A stretch of DNA of 64,000 bases from Hypericum androsaemum (lineage: Eukaryota > Streptophyta > Magnoliopsida > Malpighiales > Hypericaceae). This document shows positions 1-13,229 of this stretch, in pieces. The position numbers and the translations under genes were made by a program. The DNA is taken from the NCBI GenBank assembly GCA_963995505.1, contig OZ023194.1, forward strand, positions 14,814,428-14,878,427, written 5' to 3'. A model generated the notes under the pieces. It ran no database searches. It saw only the letters and a list, made by a program, of their open reading frames with translations, and was not told where the DNA came from. The stretch's first letter is position 1. Each line of letters opens with the position of its first letter.

Positions 1-637
1 GGTTTGGAAGGGCAGCTGCCCTGGACCTGCCCGAAAAATTGGTGGTCAACCACAGGGTACTAAAATACCAATTTAGAACCACATGGTACTCTAGGTGAAA
101 AGAGTGAAACTACAAGGTGCTAAAATGAACTTATCCCTAAAATCTTTGGTAAAATACTACCTGGCCCTTAGTCTAATTGCTCTTTTTAAATTACGAAAAT
201 GAAAATTTCAAATTCGAATCGAAGCAATCTGATTGTCGTTGTTTTTTTTATTAAATCAACAATTGTCCATAAAAAATTTGGGTTGGTTGATGCTATTAAT
301 AAAATATAAAAAATTCGAGTTGTAATTTGTATATGTAAATATATAAAAACTAGTTATTTATTAAAATATTGGGTTGAGTTGCCCTGTGAGTGTGAATAAA
401 TATAGTCTAAGAGGACCTGCTAGTACTTTACGAATTAACCAACAGCCTAGAAGGCAGACGACCGGTCATCGAAGAAAAACTGAAATTTCAGCTTCCAATA
501 AACAGAACCAAAACCCTCCGTCGAAAGAAACCCTTTTGGTGTTCTAAGCAACGAGTAGCCCTTCTTCTTTCCAAAGTTGCCGCTTTTCGGTGAATCGGAA
601 AGTTATAGCACCAAACAAAAAAACCTAAGCAAATCGT
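1..637. other. upstream region of the CCHC zinc-knuckle gene
   Basis: No coding region is seen. The first 420 bases are AT-rich. The wording around 360-412 (a run reading attgggttg, then ataaatatagtctaag) resembles a stretch near 50320-50430, so a shared dispersed repeat end is possible. From about 430 the base composition becomes more balanced, and 480-637 looks like promoter or 5' UTR leading to the ATG at 638. No convincing TATA box was found. Confidence 0.4.
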
Positions 638-2826
638 ATGGTTAGCAAGAGGCAGAAGCTAGCCCGGAAGCGGTTCCGGGAAGCCCACCCGGAGCTGTTC
701 CCTGATCCGGAGCCGACCCCACCCAAGGACCCCACCAAGAAGAAGAAGAAGAAGACCCTCTTCAAGCGCAAGAGGCCCGGTTCCAATGACGAGCCCGGGT
801 CGAATAAGAGGGGGGTTTTGAGGAAGCACCCACTTAGGGTCCCCGGGATGAAGCCTGGGGATAGCTGCTATATTTGCAAGGGGAAAGAACACATCGCCAA
901 GGCTTGTCCCGAGAAGGTTGAGTGGGAGAGGAATAAGGTATGTGGGTCGCCGGTTTTTCGGTTAAAGTTTCAATCTTTGAGGCTGTTTTTGGTTTTTAAC
1001 TTCTGGGTAGGTGTTGGAGAGTGAGGTTGTTTGGTTAAATTTGGTGTCTTTTTTATGAGTGTTTGTGGGTTTCCGGAATTTCGGATGAAGTTTCAATCTT
1101 TGAAGCTGTTTTTAATTGTTTAGCGTCTGAGAGAGTGAGGGTGTTTGATTGAAGTTGGTGTCTTTTTTATGTGTGTGGGTTTGGTTGCAGATTTGTCTGC
1201 TGTGCAGGCAACGGGGGCACAGTCTCAAGCGTTGTCCGAACAAGAAGGACGAAGCTGTGGATAGCAAGATGTGTTATAATTGCGGAGAAGCTGGGCACTC
1301 ACTGTCCCAATGTCCTCAGCCTCTTCAAGACGGTAATTTCTGCTTATTTGGGTTCTAGCTGCCACATTTGGTTGTTCTTTCTCTTTTCTGTCGTTTAATG
1401 AGCTCGTCCGAGTTGCAAGTTGCTGCACGGCTTTTGGTCATCTGTCTAACAAATAATTTGGAAATCTTCCAAACATCTTAATGGAAACCTTTCTCAAGTG
1501 CTTGTTGATTTGCGTTTTCTGGTTCATGGCTTATTTGATAGTATTGGGTCCTCTTCAACAATGAACCACTCCATTGTTTCATTAGTCTTGATCAATGTTT
1601 AGACCTGAAACTTTTGCCAGAATACTGTTGCTTACTCTGATGGGTAAATGAGTGACATTAAACTCTTGTTATCTCTCTGTGATGTCATGACTGGTATCAA
1701 CTGCAGGGGGTGCAAAATTTGCCAGCTGTTTTGTCTGTAATCAACGTGGACATTTGAGCAGGGAATGCCCGAAAAATTCTCGTGGAATTTATCCTAAGGT
1801 GAACTTGGACCCTTCTATTTGCCTACCTAGTACCTACTATATAGTTTGAGTCTCCGGCTGATACAGTTAGCTCCTAGGATGCTCATCAATTTGCAATTAG
1901 TAGCTACGACATTGTGTGCCTGCATGGAGGTTGACAATTTTGGTTTTCCTAGGGCGGTTGCTGTAAATTATGTGGTGGGGTGACGCATTTGGCTAGAGAT
2001 TGCCCTGACAAGTTTAAGAAAGGTCCTCCCTGCAAGGAAGGTAATATGAACATTTTCTTTCTCTATACTAAAAGAACTCTGCTCCTTACGTCTGAAATAG
2101 TTCACAAGCGATCACTAGAAAGCACCAGAATTTGCAGAGAAAATCAAGTCTCATCCTTAATTCGGAGGAGCATATCACTAGGGATGTAAGAAAGAATTGA
2201 AACATATAGATAACTTCATAACAGTTTCAGCTGCTATTAATCCGTTGATTGTTTTCTGTAGTCTGGTATAATTGTATTCGGCGGTTTGAGTCAGGATACG
2301 TGTAGATTCCTGGTATGAGCCATGCTAATAGTCATTGTTGAAGATGTTTTAGTCTAAATTATGGAGCATCTTGTGCTCTTAGAATCTCCAATAGAATAAA
2401 CTCTTGTATTTGTAGTGCCCATGTCATCTAACTCTCCCGTCACAATATCGACTAGACACGATTTTGATCCTGTATACATTTGACATAGTACTTGAAGCTC
2501 AAACTGGTCTAACTGGATCCGAATTACGGTAAAAAAGAGCTTGAAACCCTATCCGACTGTTATGATAGCATGCTGGGATAACAATCTGTGGGACGGGGTT
2601 TTACTTTCGATCCGCTAAACCTGTTTACTTATTTGGAGTTGCAGGGACAGAATTCGGATATGTGCCAAGAGGAAAACTGACCAAGTTTAGCGGGGATGAA
2701 CTATATGATGACTTTGCGACAGACCTCAAATTCAACCCTCAGAAGGACAATCCATCCGGTACTATAGAGAACAATGCAAACCAAAAGAAGAAGCAAGGGA
2801 CCAAAGTAGTGAATTTTACAGGCTAG
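638..2826 (+). CDS. CCHC-type zinc-knuckle protein (ZCCHC9-like), five exons
   Basis: Exons read as 638-937, 1191-1332, 1707-1798, 1953-2040 and 2645-2826. All have GT/AG borders and compatible phases, giving 267 residues. The N-terminus is very basic (a KKKKKK run near residue 34) and probably nuclear or nucleolar. Five CCHC knuckles follow: C77-x2-C80-x4-H85-x4-C90, C102-C105-H110-C115, C128-C131-H136-C141, C155-C158-H163-C168 and C182-C185-H190-C195. The C-terminus is acidic, then lysine-rich. Tandem knuckles behind a basic tail are the layout of the ZCCHC9 family, which binds RNA and is linked to ribosome or RNA metabolism; the function here is inferred from that family. The start is the first ATG after a promoter-like interval and gives the expected basic N-terminus. 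Confidence 0.85.
938..1190 (+). repeat. internal tandem duplication in intron 1 of the CCHC gene
   Basis: Two diverged copies of about 110 bp lie side by side. Each contains aaagtttcaatcttt or gaagtttcaatcttt, a following gctgttttt, a gagagtgagg stretch, and ttggtgtcttttttatg. The copies are near 957-1057 and 1083-1172. They sit wholly inside the intron, so the reading frame is unaffected. Confidence 0.7.
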
Positions 2827-3038
2827 ATGGCACTTTCTGGCCAATAAGTTTTGTCCCATAGAAAAAAAAACAGTAGATCATGCAGTGTCTTCCCAGATTA
2901 CCTGAAACTACCAAACTAAAATTGCAACCACTCTTACTAACTTGCGTCCCAGCCGGGTCGAACTCGAAATTTCAAGCATGCAGATGAAAAGTGGAGTACA
3001 TTTTTGGTTTGAATCCAGGTAGCATCCATAGCATTCTT

Positions 3039-4451
3039 CTAACTGTTGGATTCCAATAGATCTTGCAGGCTTTGTATGAAATTGTTGATGTATTCTTCTT
3101 GGTACTGTTTCGCGGAAACTGTCTGTCTTAACTTGGCATGGTTCATCTCAATCTCCCTGGCCACTTCATTCTCTCTATCCATCACCAGCTTGATGGCCTG
3201 GCTCATGGCTTCCTTGGAAACCCACATCTTCTCCCCCCTCTCAACTTCTACAGCTACCCGGAGCTCCTCAGCCATCAACTTGGCCCCCATGAAATGATCC
3301 AGCATCTGAGGAAACAACACAATTCTGCAGTTACTAAGTAAGGCCTCCCACATGCAGCCAAGGCCACAGTGGCCTACAAAGCAACCAACAGAGGGGTGGT
3401 TTAGTATCTGCGGCTGCGGAACCCAGCCCCCGTAGACCCAACCGCGCCCTTGAACCAGCTCCTGGAACCCCTCGGGCAATGCATCTTCGATAGTGTCGTA
3501 CCCTTTTGGTGGTAGCAGAGCCACCAAGAAAGGCAAGCCTGTCAATTCAAAGCCAAGAACCAGTTCCTGAAACTGGTCTAGCTCAAGAACAGCCTGGCTC
3601 CCAATTCCACAGTATACCACACTACCAGCCTCAAACCTGTCCAGCCAGTTAGCCCACTTCTCTTCCAAGGCTGCAGCTGGTGCCTGAGGCAGTATCGGAC
3701 CTGTAAGAAGCACCGGCTTCTCGTACTCTCTCCTCAGATAGTCGCAGAATGGTTTCTCTAACTCGCTAGTCGTCATCAGGGCGATAGCATCACTCTCTTG
3801 AACAACTTTGGAGGTCCGCTCATAGAAAGATAGATCGCCACTTACGTCACGCTTAAAGACATTGACCAATGCTTTGAAGACCTCGTGGTGCGTTACCGTA
3901 ATGCGGGTAGCAGGAAAACCCGGAGGCAGCCGCTTCAGCTCTTCGACGGCATCTTCGTCGACCTGGTTGGCCAACAGCATCCTAGATGGCACTAGGGTGT
4001 ATGCGAGCATAACAGAATTGACAACCTGATACACCACAGACTTGAAACCGTCTGGCCTGTCCCGACCGAGTGCAGCAACCCAGAAGGCCAAATCATAGAA
4101 CACCAAGTTCGGTTTCAGATCGAGCAGGTAAGACCGGACTTGCTCTCGTGTTTGATCAAACGCATTAAACAGAAGTTGGTATAGTTCAATAGGCAAATCC
4201 GAGGTTGTCTCAGCGGCCGGGGGCAACCCGTCCACCGGAGGAATAGTCAGTGTGTAAGATTGTATCAGGTCCGGGTACTGGCTGAGGTGGGATCCCAGTT
4301 TCTGCTGAGCCGACCTCGGCAACAAGAAGGACACACTGTGGCCTTTCTCCGCGAGCTTGTTCGCGAGGTGCACGAAGGGAATCATATGGCCATAAGCAAA
4401 CCACGGAAACATGACCACGTGAAGTTTTTTTCTGTTCTCTGAGTTGGCCAT
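3039..4451 (-). CDS. UDP-glycosyltransferase, family 1 (UGT79/91-type)
   Basis: An intronless ORF of 470 residues, the usual size of a plant family-1 UGT. It would move a sugar from a UDP-sugar to a small molecule in the cytosol. The N-terminal half has the catalytic His in FAYGHMIP (H22) and the partner Asp near residue 120 (FYDLAFW). The 44-residue PSPG donor box runs from W343 to H386. The hydrophobic FPWFAYGHMIPF start and the overall style fit the UGT79/UGT91/UGT94 group, whose known members often add a second sugar to flavonoid or terpenoid glycosides; acceptor and donor cannot be read from sequence. The last PSPG residue is His (LDH) instead of the common Gln, a position tied to donor choice. 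The box also reads GHCGLGCMWE, with Cys where Ser is usual. The start ATG is preceded by a TATA box at 4506-4516. Confidence 0.93.
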   Translation of the reverse strand: MANSENRKKLHVVMFPWFAYGHMIPFVHLANKLAEKGHSVSFLLPRSAQQKLGSHLSQYPDLIQSYTLTIPPVDGLPPAAETTSDLPIELYQLLFNAFDQTREQVRSYLLDLKPNLVFYDLAFWVAALGRDRPDGFKSVVYQVVNSVMLAYTLVPSRMLLANQVDEDAVEELKRLPPGFPATRITVTHHEVFKALVNVFKRDVSGDLSFYERTSKVVQESDAIALMTTSELEKPFCDYLRREYEKPVLLTGPILPQAPAAALEEKWANWLDRFEAGSVVYCGIGSQAVLELDQFQELVLGFELTGLPFLVALLPPKGYDTIEDALPEGFQELVQGRGWVYGGWVPQPQILNHPSVGCFVGHCGLGCMWEALLSNCRIVLFPQMLDHFMGAKLMAEELRVAVEVERGEKMWVSKEAMSQAIKLVMDRENEVAREIEMNHAKLRQTVSAKQYQEEYINNFIQSLQDLLESNS

Positions 4452-4505
4452 TTCTCTGGGAAGAAAATACTAACTTGGGACAGATAAAACCATTAGTATT
4501 GTTGC

Positions 4506-4516
4506 TTTTTATATGC
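4506..4516 (-). promoter_or_regulatory. TATA box of the UGT gene
   Basis: On the minus strand the sequence reads GCATATAAAAAGC, about 55-65 bases upstream of the UGT start codon. That leaves room for a short 5' UTR. Position and match are good; transcription start is not shown. Confidence 0.6.
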
Positions 4517-5164
4517 AACTTCGCCTTACGTTTCAGTTTCCTCAAGTTTTTTTAATACATTGATGCTTTTTTTTTAACGAGAATGCATTAATCAATGCAT
4601 TAATGCTCAAGACTAGCGTTTGGGAAATCATGAAACTCCTGCAGTTTTCGATCCATCAGCTGTTTCATGGTTCATTTATGAAAACAAGCATCGCATGCTT
4701 AATCAGACATAAAAGTCTATGACAAACTCGAGCTCGAGTATTTTGAATATAGTAGATTCTGTTAAGACAGCCGTCTCCGTTTAAAATTCAACATTGCTTA
4801 ATGCTAATATAACGATTGATACCTTCCATCTAGGACCCGACAGTATTGCAAAAGAGACTAGAAGGTCACGGAAAAAAATAAAGTTTGATATGAAAAAGAT
4901 GGTAGAGAAAAGTATGTGCTTATCTCATCAAACACGCTGCAATCGAGCGAGCATAAATTACATCACACTAGAAAGTTCAGTATAAATTCCATACATGGTG
5001 GGAATTGGAGAGAGCGAAATTTTTAGCAAATTAAGCAGAAGAGAGAAAAATATATTGGGAATTAATGCAGAGAAAACCAAAGTTTCATCTGTTTAGAGGA
5101 GAAGCTAAAGGAGGGATAAGACACAGTTGTGACACGTCCTCTAGGTCTCTCTCTCTCTCTCTCT
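4517..5164. other. intergenic, UGT promoter and ADF 3' flank
   Basis: No gene is seen. The left part is the upstream region of the minus-strand UGT. The right part, ending in a (CT)n tract at 5146-5166, is the 3' flank of the minus-strand ADF gene. Confidence 0.5.
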
Positions 5165-6806
5165 CTAAAGGGCTCGTGATTTTATGATGTCGATGCTCAT
5201 CTCACTTGGATCTGTTGCTTGCAGCTCAACTTGGATCCCATCCAGTTCTCTCTTGAATCTGTCCTTTGAGCTTGCATACACCATCTTGTTCCTTATTTTT
5301 GATGCGTCAGGTGCCCTGCATTAATAAATATGTACACCACCAAGATTAATACACTCCCACCACCCATGTCACCTCTAGCTTAACAAAGAATACTCGGAGT
5401 GTTCAAACCCTTAAAAATGTATCAGTATTATATACTTGTTAGGAGATCCGATTGAGTATAGAAAAAAGAGTATGCGTGCATGCAAAAAATGATAATTCTA
5501 AATCAGAATAGTAAAAATTTACTAGAAACTACTAATTAAAATGATAATGCAAACTTGAAGGAGATGGAAGAAGAGAAATGCGAGTTTTTAAACACAGCGA
5601 CCGACGTATGAAAATTTGACATGGGCTATTCTAATTATCAAAAGAGATGTCATCTATATATATAGAGTCTATAGAAATGTGTTAAAAAAGGGACAGATGT
5701 ATAGAATTTTTTAACGATATAGTACTTTTTCAACTCTCTCAAAATTATATAGATTTCAAACATATATGTCATGAGTTTTTACTTCAAATATTTAAATTGA
5801 ATATTTTTATATACATTTTCAGACCTAGAGACTAACTGGCAGTAAAAAAAAGGGTATCCATTTTAATGTTCTTCAGAATTAGAAACTTTCGATAAATAGA
5901 TGAGAGAGTAAGGAAAATTGGTTACCAAGCAACGAAGAAAATCTTGCTTTTCTGGCAATTCTCATCAGTGGTGAAGTCGAAATCAAAAACAGCATAGCGA
6001 CACTCGTTAGGAGGCATAGAGTTCTGGAAATCGTCATAGGTATCTTCTGGCATCCCAAGCTTCTCCACTATCACTTGTTGTGCCTCGATTTTGAATATGA
6101 TGAAGCGGTAGTTCCTCTTGGCTTTTAGCTCCAAGAACTTTAGCTTACAGTCATCATGAACAGCCATTCCGGACGCCGCGTTCGCCTAACCCAAAATTTA
6201 TTTAAAATTGCATCCACCGTGTAAGCAAATTATAAAACTAACGAGCACTTAAAATAACTGATGTGAGAATGTTGTTCTAATTTAACCAGATCTCAGTTTT
6301 GATTAGTTGTGAACGCATCATCGTTAAATATTTGTATGGAGAGCTTTGTCAACTTTGAAAGATCCCACCTGACTCAAATTTAGATTAGTCAATCCGACGG
6401 ATCCAATTACGAGATGATATAATCCAAAAAGTTATGTGCGACAAAACATCATACACACAACAACAACAAAATTTAAGTAGATATTATAACTATCCAAGAT
6501 TCTAACCATGAACCTCACTCACCCCTTCATCTTTTGTCTTTTGAGGTATAGGTCTCAAAAGCTAAAAATTAACTATAACATTTGATCTTAGATATAACAT
6601 GTAGCATATATGCACATTGTCTGCGAAAAGATCGTGGAAAGTGTGCATTAAATTTCTCGTACGTTTGAAGAATTAATCTTTAAGGCAAAGGCAAATAGAA
6701 TGTTGGCTCAAATGATAAGTGATTTGAATTCATTATTCTAAGTTTAAGCTTTACGAATGTAAAAATACATATAAAAACATAAGGGAAAGAAGAGTGTACG
6801 TACCAT
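5165..6806 (-). CDS. ADF: actin-depolymerizing factor (ADF/cofilin), three exons
   Basis: Exons on the minus strand: 6806-6804 (only the ATG), 6185-5926 and 5315-5165, giving 137 residues. An intron directly after the start codon is a hallmark of plant ADF genes, and ATG followed by GTACGT is clear at 6806. The protein binds and severs actin filaments in the cytoplasm. Visible features are the N-terminal [12 protein letters not shown] with the regulatory Ser6, the [19 protein letters not shown] stretch, and the actin-binding long helix [20 protein letters not shown]. The segment [14 protein letters not shown] appears about two residues shorter than the usual FKIEE.K.QV form, so this copy is 137 rather than about 139 residues. 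Both splice junctions are in phase. The 5' UTR (about 6807-6930) is pyrimidine-rich on the coding strand. Confidence 0.93.
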
Positions 6807-6930
6807 GTTGTTGTTCCCGGGAGGTTTCCTGTGAGAAATGAGGAAGAAAGAAAAGGGAAATGGGAAATGGGAGAGAATGAGAGAGGGAAGAAGACGAGAG
6901 AGATCCTTATTTTTGGGACATGGCAATAGA

Positions 6931-9600
6931 AAAACACGGGGAGCTACAGAAATTTATGGGACACAAACACAACACATGTCCCGACCTCTCTAACTCTACA
7001 ACGTTGACCATGTCCACCACACAAAAAGTGGTTTCAGGGTCTTTTTTTAACAAATTTAAAGGGATTTTATTGTTCAAGAACAAAAAATGTTATTTTGAGG
7101 TCTTTGGAGTATAGCTGCAAATTTAGTTTTAGCCATTTTTATTGTTTTCCAACAGAAGAAATAACTCGGTAAGACTTGATCTGAACAGTGAACATTAATT
7201 AGTCGTACGTCACGGAGTTTTGCGATACGCACTGTACTTGACAAATATCGACGTAATTACTAATTACCCGCCAGAATAGTAGTCTCGACCGTAATTAAAC
7301 TTCCACTGGGCCCCACAACCACAATACCTCCCTTGAATCTATCATTTAAAAAAAATAATAGGATAAATAAAAACAAGATATATTTTCAAATTTTTTTGTT
7401 AAGTTTATGAACATGAGACCTCTAGTTTAGACAGCAAGAGTGGTGGCTTTCTTGGGAGTTTGTTTCTCTCGCGTACAGTGTAATTTTTTCTGTAATGAAA
7501 ACGGGTCCTGAGTTTGTTGAGAGATGTGGGTTTTTGGGGAATTTTCTCTGAAATAGATAAAAAAAAATATATATTTTTTCTAAATAGGTAAAAAATTATG
7601 CATGTTCCCTAAATAAGTTAAAAAATTATTTAATATTAAAAAAATTGAAAAAGGCGTCTGACAACAGGGCGCCTCTGTTGCAGTCATTTACAAGATTCGA
7701 AATCAGAAGAAAAAAAATAATACATGGGAGGCGCCCTAATAGTGGCCGAACTTATCGATTTTGTTACAAATTATGGGTAAATTAGATTCAATTCGTAAAT
7801 TTATGTTAATACTTTAATATAAATTTATCGAAATATACTAATATTTTTACTTGCAATAGATTGAAATAATACAAACAACCCAGCAACAAAATAACGTGAT
7901 TTTAATCTCATATTAGTCTAAAATAAATTACTAAGACGATAATCACAAAGCAAGTGCATAATGTCGAATATTATAATAAGTGCATTCAAATATTAATGTG
8001 CATAAGGTCGATTACATTTTACTAATTCATACATAGTAGTCTCAAATATTACAGTAAAAGCGTATCATTCTTAAATAACAACAACATATAACAAGGCTAA
8101 ATTGCTAAATTGTTGAAGAAGTTGAACCATGTATCTTGAATATTTTGATCATATTTTCATCAGTAATCATAAACAATTTGTTGTTCCAGTCTTAGTCTAC
8201 TTTTACCTAATAAAAAAGCACAAAAATCAGTCAACAAGTATTCAAAACTATTGAGTTACAAAAGATAATAATAAGATATTTTTACATTTTTAAGCAATAA
8301 CACACATCCAACGTCAATAATATCTGTAGAGTTTTTTATGCTACCAGAAATACTGCCGGTAGAATCCTTAAAAATATAAAAGGTTAAGTAATTTTCGTAA
8401 CACAAAATACTTAAGAATTATTAAATATTATTTTAATTCTAGCTAAAATGTGAAAAGTGTTTAGATACCTATACGAGTGAAACTTTTCACGTACACAACC
8501 ATCTACAAGCAAATACAAAATACTTGCTATAAAATTAACTATCAAATATCATAGACAAACACAATTTGAAGGATAATTTTAAAACTATTACCTGTGAAAC
8601 TGTAGTACCACTTTGGATATTTTTAAACTTTTGAATACTTGTCCCAGTAAATATATTTCCAATCATCATCAATTTAACAAAAATTTAAATTTGATACAAA
8701 TATTAGGTGATTAAAGTTAGAAACACGGAATACCTTCGGCCGTAACAAAATCAATAGCTATCCACCACGGATCTCTTTCGAAAATGTTGTCGTCACACTT
8801 GTTTTTGATAGATTTTTGGCTCTCTCTTTCTTTTCTTGTTCAGCATTTTGTACTGTTTTCTCCCGCCATTGAAGCTCGAGCTGTGGGGGTATTGTTGGGT
8901 GTGGAAGGATCCTATCGAAAGGGAGAAGAAAACGATTTGGTCTTTTTTAGTTGATTGTCATAGATAATGCTCAAGAAAGTGGAAAGATTAGTATTTGGCG
9001 ATGTGGGTCCTTGTTTTAGATAGTTTCTGGTGCCTTTCAATTCAGTCACCTGTTTAAAATATGCTTCTCTTTTAATCGACCAACCCCCAGAAACTTTCAA
9101 AAAGTGTCTTTCTTGTGATTCACTCGGTGTCCAAATACCTATTAGATTAATTAATACGAGTTTAATCAGATTGAACCTGGTCGAAGGACATACATTTTTT
9201 CTGCCAAGCTTAATAGATCAATATTCTAGTGATTCAAATTTAGAATTTTGGTTAATCTAAAATAATTCAAAACCGATTGCTTCCCACATTGATTTTAGCA
9301 GGATCAGAGAGTGAAGTGCACGTTTGGTATGGGCCATGGTTACTGACCCTTTACGTGGGCAAGGGCTTTTGTTGCGCTAAAATCAGTACCAACTTATTTC
9401 TTTACAATTCTGAGATTTGTTATATGGGCTCGGCCACACTTTTACTTGATAAGGACAAAAATACCCTCTGGAAAAAGGGCACGTGATTCCACAAGAAGTC
9501 ACGTGCACTTTCAGCATGTGCGAAAGAGGATGACCTCTGACCAAGATTGTCAAAATCAGGATCCCACTAAAGATTATTTGGGCATAGAAAAAGCTTAGAT
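6931..9600. other. AT-rich intergenic region, repeat debris
   Basis: No convincing gene. A segment near 7640-7735 has two GGCGCC-containing blocks (ggcgcctctg and gaggcgccc) in otherwise AT-rich DNA, which suggests transposon remnants. On the minus strand 8760-8880 a short coding-like stretch reads WREKTVQNAEQEKKERAKNL, unidentified and without a gene around it. Two CACGTG hexamers lie at about 9480-9505. Confidence 0.35.
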
Positions 9601-11007
9601 CGTAGGATCGTAACACGGATCGTATGATCTACCAAATAGATAAAATTATAGAAATAACTAAGATTAATAACCTTTCTATAATTTTTTTTTACTAATAACC
9701 AGTTTTTCTTCATAAATTAACACACAAAAATTTCAGTTCAATACACTGTTTAATGGTAATCTACTACATATCTATAGGTTACATAATGTGTTTTGACGAG
9801 CCATAAAGAAAATAAAATAAACATTAAAATTGATGTAAAAAAAAATAAGTAACAAAAAATTGATAGGATGAAAATATGGAATTAAATAACTCTAAAACTA
9901 TTAATTTTAGAGATATTAATTAATATAAATTTGATTATTAATTTTCATGCTCAACAATTACCAATCGTGTTATTTTAAGCATTTTAGTCGATCAATAGTT
10001 ATCCGAATAACAAATATTATTTAAAAATATTAAACAAAATATAGTAGATTTTTGTGTTTTGGTCTACACAGTAAAAGAAGTATAGTTTTCCGGATAACAA
10101 ATATTATTAAAATATTAAACGAAGGATAACTACTTATCGTTCTCTCTCTCCTCTAGAAGCATTGAGAAACATCCCACCGCTCCAACTCGTAGATCTTAGG
10201 AGTTATCACTCAGATGCCACATATCCTGCTCGACTCCTGATCTTGCACAGACTCCGACTCGTTTTGTCCATGGTAAATCGTAAAATTTTAAAATCTTAGG
10301 AGTTAACTCTAGATCCTAACAACCTTGCCTCTGACACCCTCACGACAATTGTTTTCAAAAATGACTCGGAGAACAACCCGCTTTTCTCTCCGGGTCATGT
10401 CTCAACCAGTCAGACCAGTTGGACCACTAGTCAGACCGATATTTTTTATTAAGTATATTTGAGGGGGAGCCACTGCTTACCAGTATTGTAGTTCCTAGTT
10501 TTGACTTATTTGCATGTCATACACGTGGGCCACCATGCCAATATTATGTTCACATATTCTAGACACTTGTTTTTTTAGAATCAATTCTAGACACTTGTTT
10601 GCTCTTATAAAATTCATCCTTCCAAAATATTCTTCTCCTTTATGGCCATAGATCCTTAATTCCTCATCATTCTGATTCCTTCTTGTTTATGAAATGAGTC
10701 TAACACTACCAGAGAGAGTGAGAGGAGAGTGGACAAAGAATGAGAAGTGAGAGAATGATGCTCCAATTTTTGCATAATTCTTTAAGAGAGAATCGAAGTA
10801 GCGAATAATTCCAAGCCAACTGTCCGGTCTGACCAGAAATTATTTTGTTGGTTAGATAGGCGTCCTGACCTACTTTTCAGGAATGGTGAAAGCTCAGATT
10901 CATGGTTTGACCAGTCAAACTACCGGTCAGACCACGTTTTTAAAAATAATGCTCACGACTCCTGCCTTCTGCACCAATGCGCGTTTGGTCCACTTGCCCA
11001 CCCGGGA
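9601..11007. other. AT-rich intergenic region with a possible retroelement remnant
   Basis: From 9600 to 10140 the DNA is AT-rich without signals. Between 10380 and 10960 the phrase GGTCAGACC/GGTCTGACC recurs at least four times in both orientations (for example near 10415, 10431, 10827 and 10925), and a purine run ttgagggggag at about 10459 resembles a retrotransposon polypurine tract. I read this as a decayed repeat element of unknown class. Confidence 0.3.
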
Positions 11008-11015
11008 GCGTGGTG

Positions 11016-11452
11016 TAGACCTGACCACGGTTCGAATTTGGACGAATTCAAATCAAATTTATTCGAATTCGATTTCATCAAAACATTAAACCATATTCAA
11101 TTCTTCACAAGACGAATCGAATTATAATCGAATTATAACTGAATTATAATTGAATTATAACCGAATTTTTCCCTCTCAAATCCCCCCATTTTATTTGAAT
11201 TTTTTAACATATATTATTATTATATGTACATGAATTTGAATCGAATTTAACTCGAATCAAATTTTCGAATCAAAATTCGAATTAAATTCGCCGGTTTTGC
11301 GAATTATAAATATCTTGAACCGTATTTAATTCGTTTTATGACGAATTCGAATCGAATTTTTTACGAATCAAATTATTGACGAATCGAATCGAATTTTTAA
11401 CGAATCGAATCGAATCGAATCACGAATCAGATTCAATTCATGGCCAGGTCTA
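11016..11452. mobile_element. hAT-like MITE, AATTCGAAT-rich, with 8-bp TSD
   Basis: The 437-bp element starts TAGACCTGACCACGG and ends, on the other strand, TAGACCTGGCCATG. It is flanked on both sides by the identical octamer GCGTGGTG (11008-11015 and 11453-11460). Eight-base target duplications with short TIRs are typical of hAT elements. The interior is dominated by variants of aattcgaatcgaatt and has no ORF, so the element is non-autonomous. Confidence 0.85.
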
Positions 11453-11690
11453 GCGTGGTGCTCTCTTTTCTCTCAAGCAGCCAAGCTGTTTCTTCGACTT
11501 TCTTGGGTATTTTTCTGCCAGTGTCCATTTGATAAGTTTTTCGAATTTGGAGCATTTTTAACCTGGTGTTTATTTAAAGTTTGATTAAAAAAAGACCAAA
11601 TATCCAAAATCTGTAAAAAAAAATCGGATTGCAGAAATTTTCGAATTGGGAATTAATTGATGCAAGTATTATACGAGTCAAAACAAATGA

Positions 11691-13015
<1,325 letters not shown>

Positions 13016-13229
13016 TAGCAGTCTTTCCTTATTCCGCTGATACAGTAGTTTTAGTAGTCTAGATTTGATACCAAAGACTTCTGCAGAAAGGAATGATGGT
13101 ATATATGGGTGATTGGGGATGCTGCTTCAAATCTCCCACTCTGGATATATGTGCTGCTTGTTAAATTTTAGAGACATCTGCTCTTCTTCTCCTGTTCCAT
13201 TCGACTTATTAAAATGCTATCATTGTCAA

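Noticed and set aside
6680..6937. Minus-strand frames rich in Ser/Phe/Pro at 6.7-6.9 kb
   Set aside because: They are the pyrimidine-rich 5' UTR and first intron of the ADF gene.
9480..9505. Two CACGTG hexamers as a G-box promoter
   Set aside because: No gene start lies within a useful distance on either side, so the pair has no supported role.
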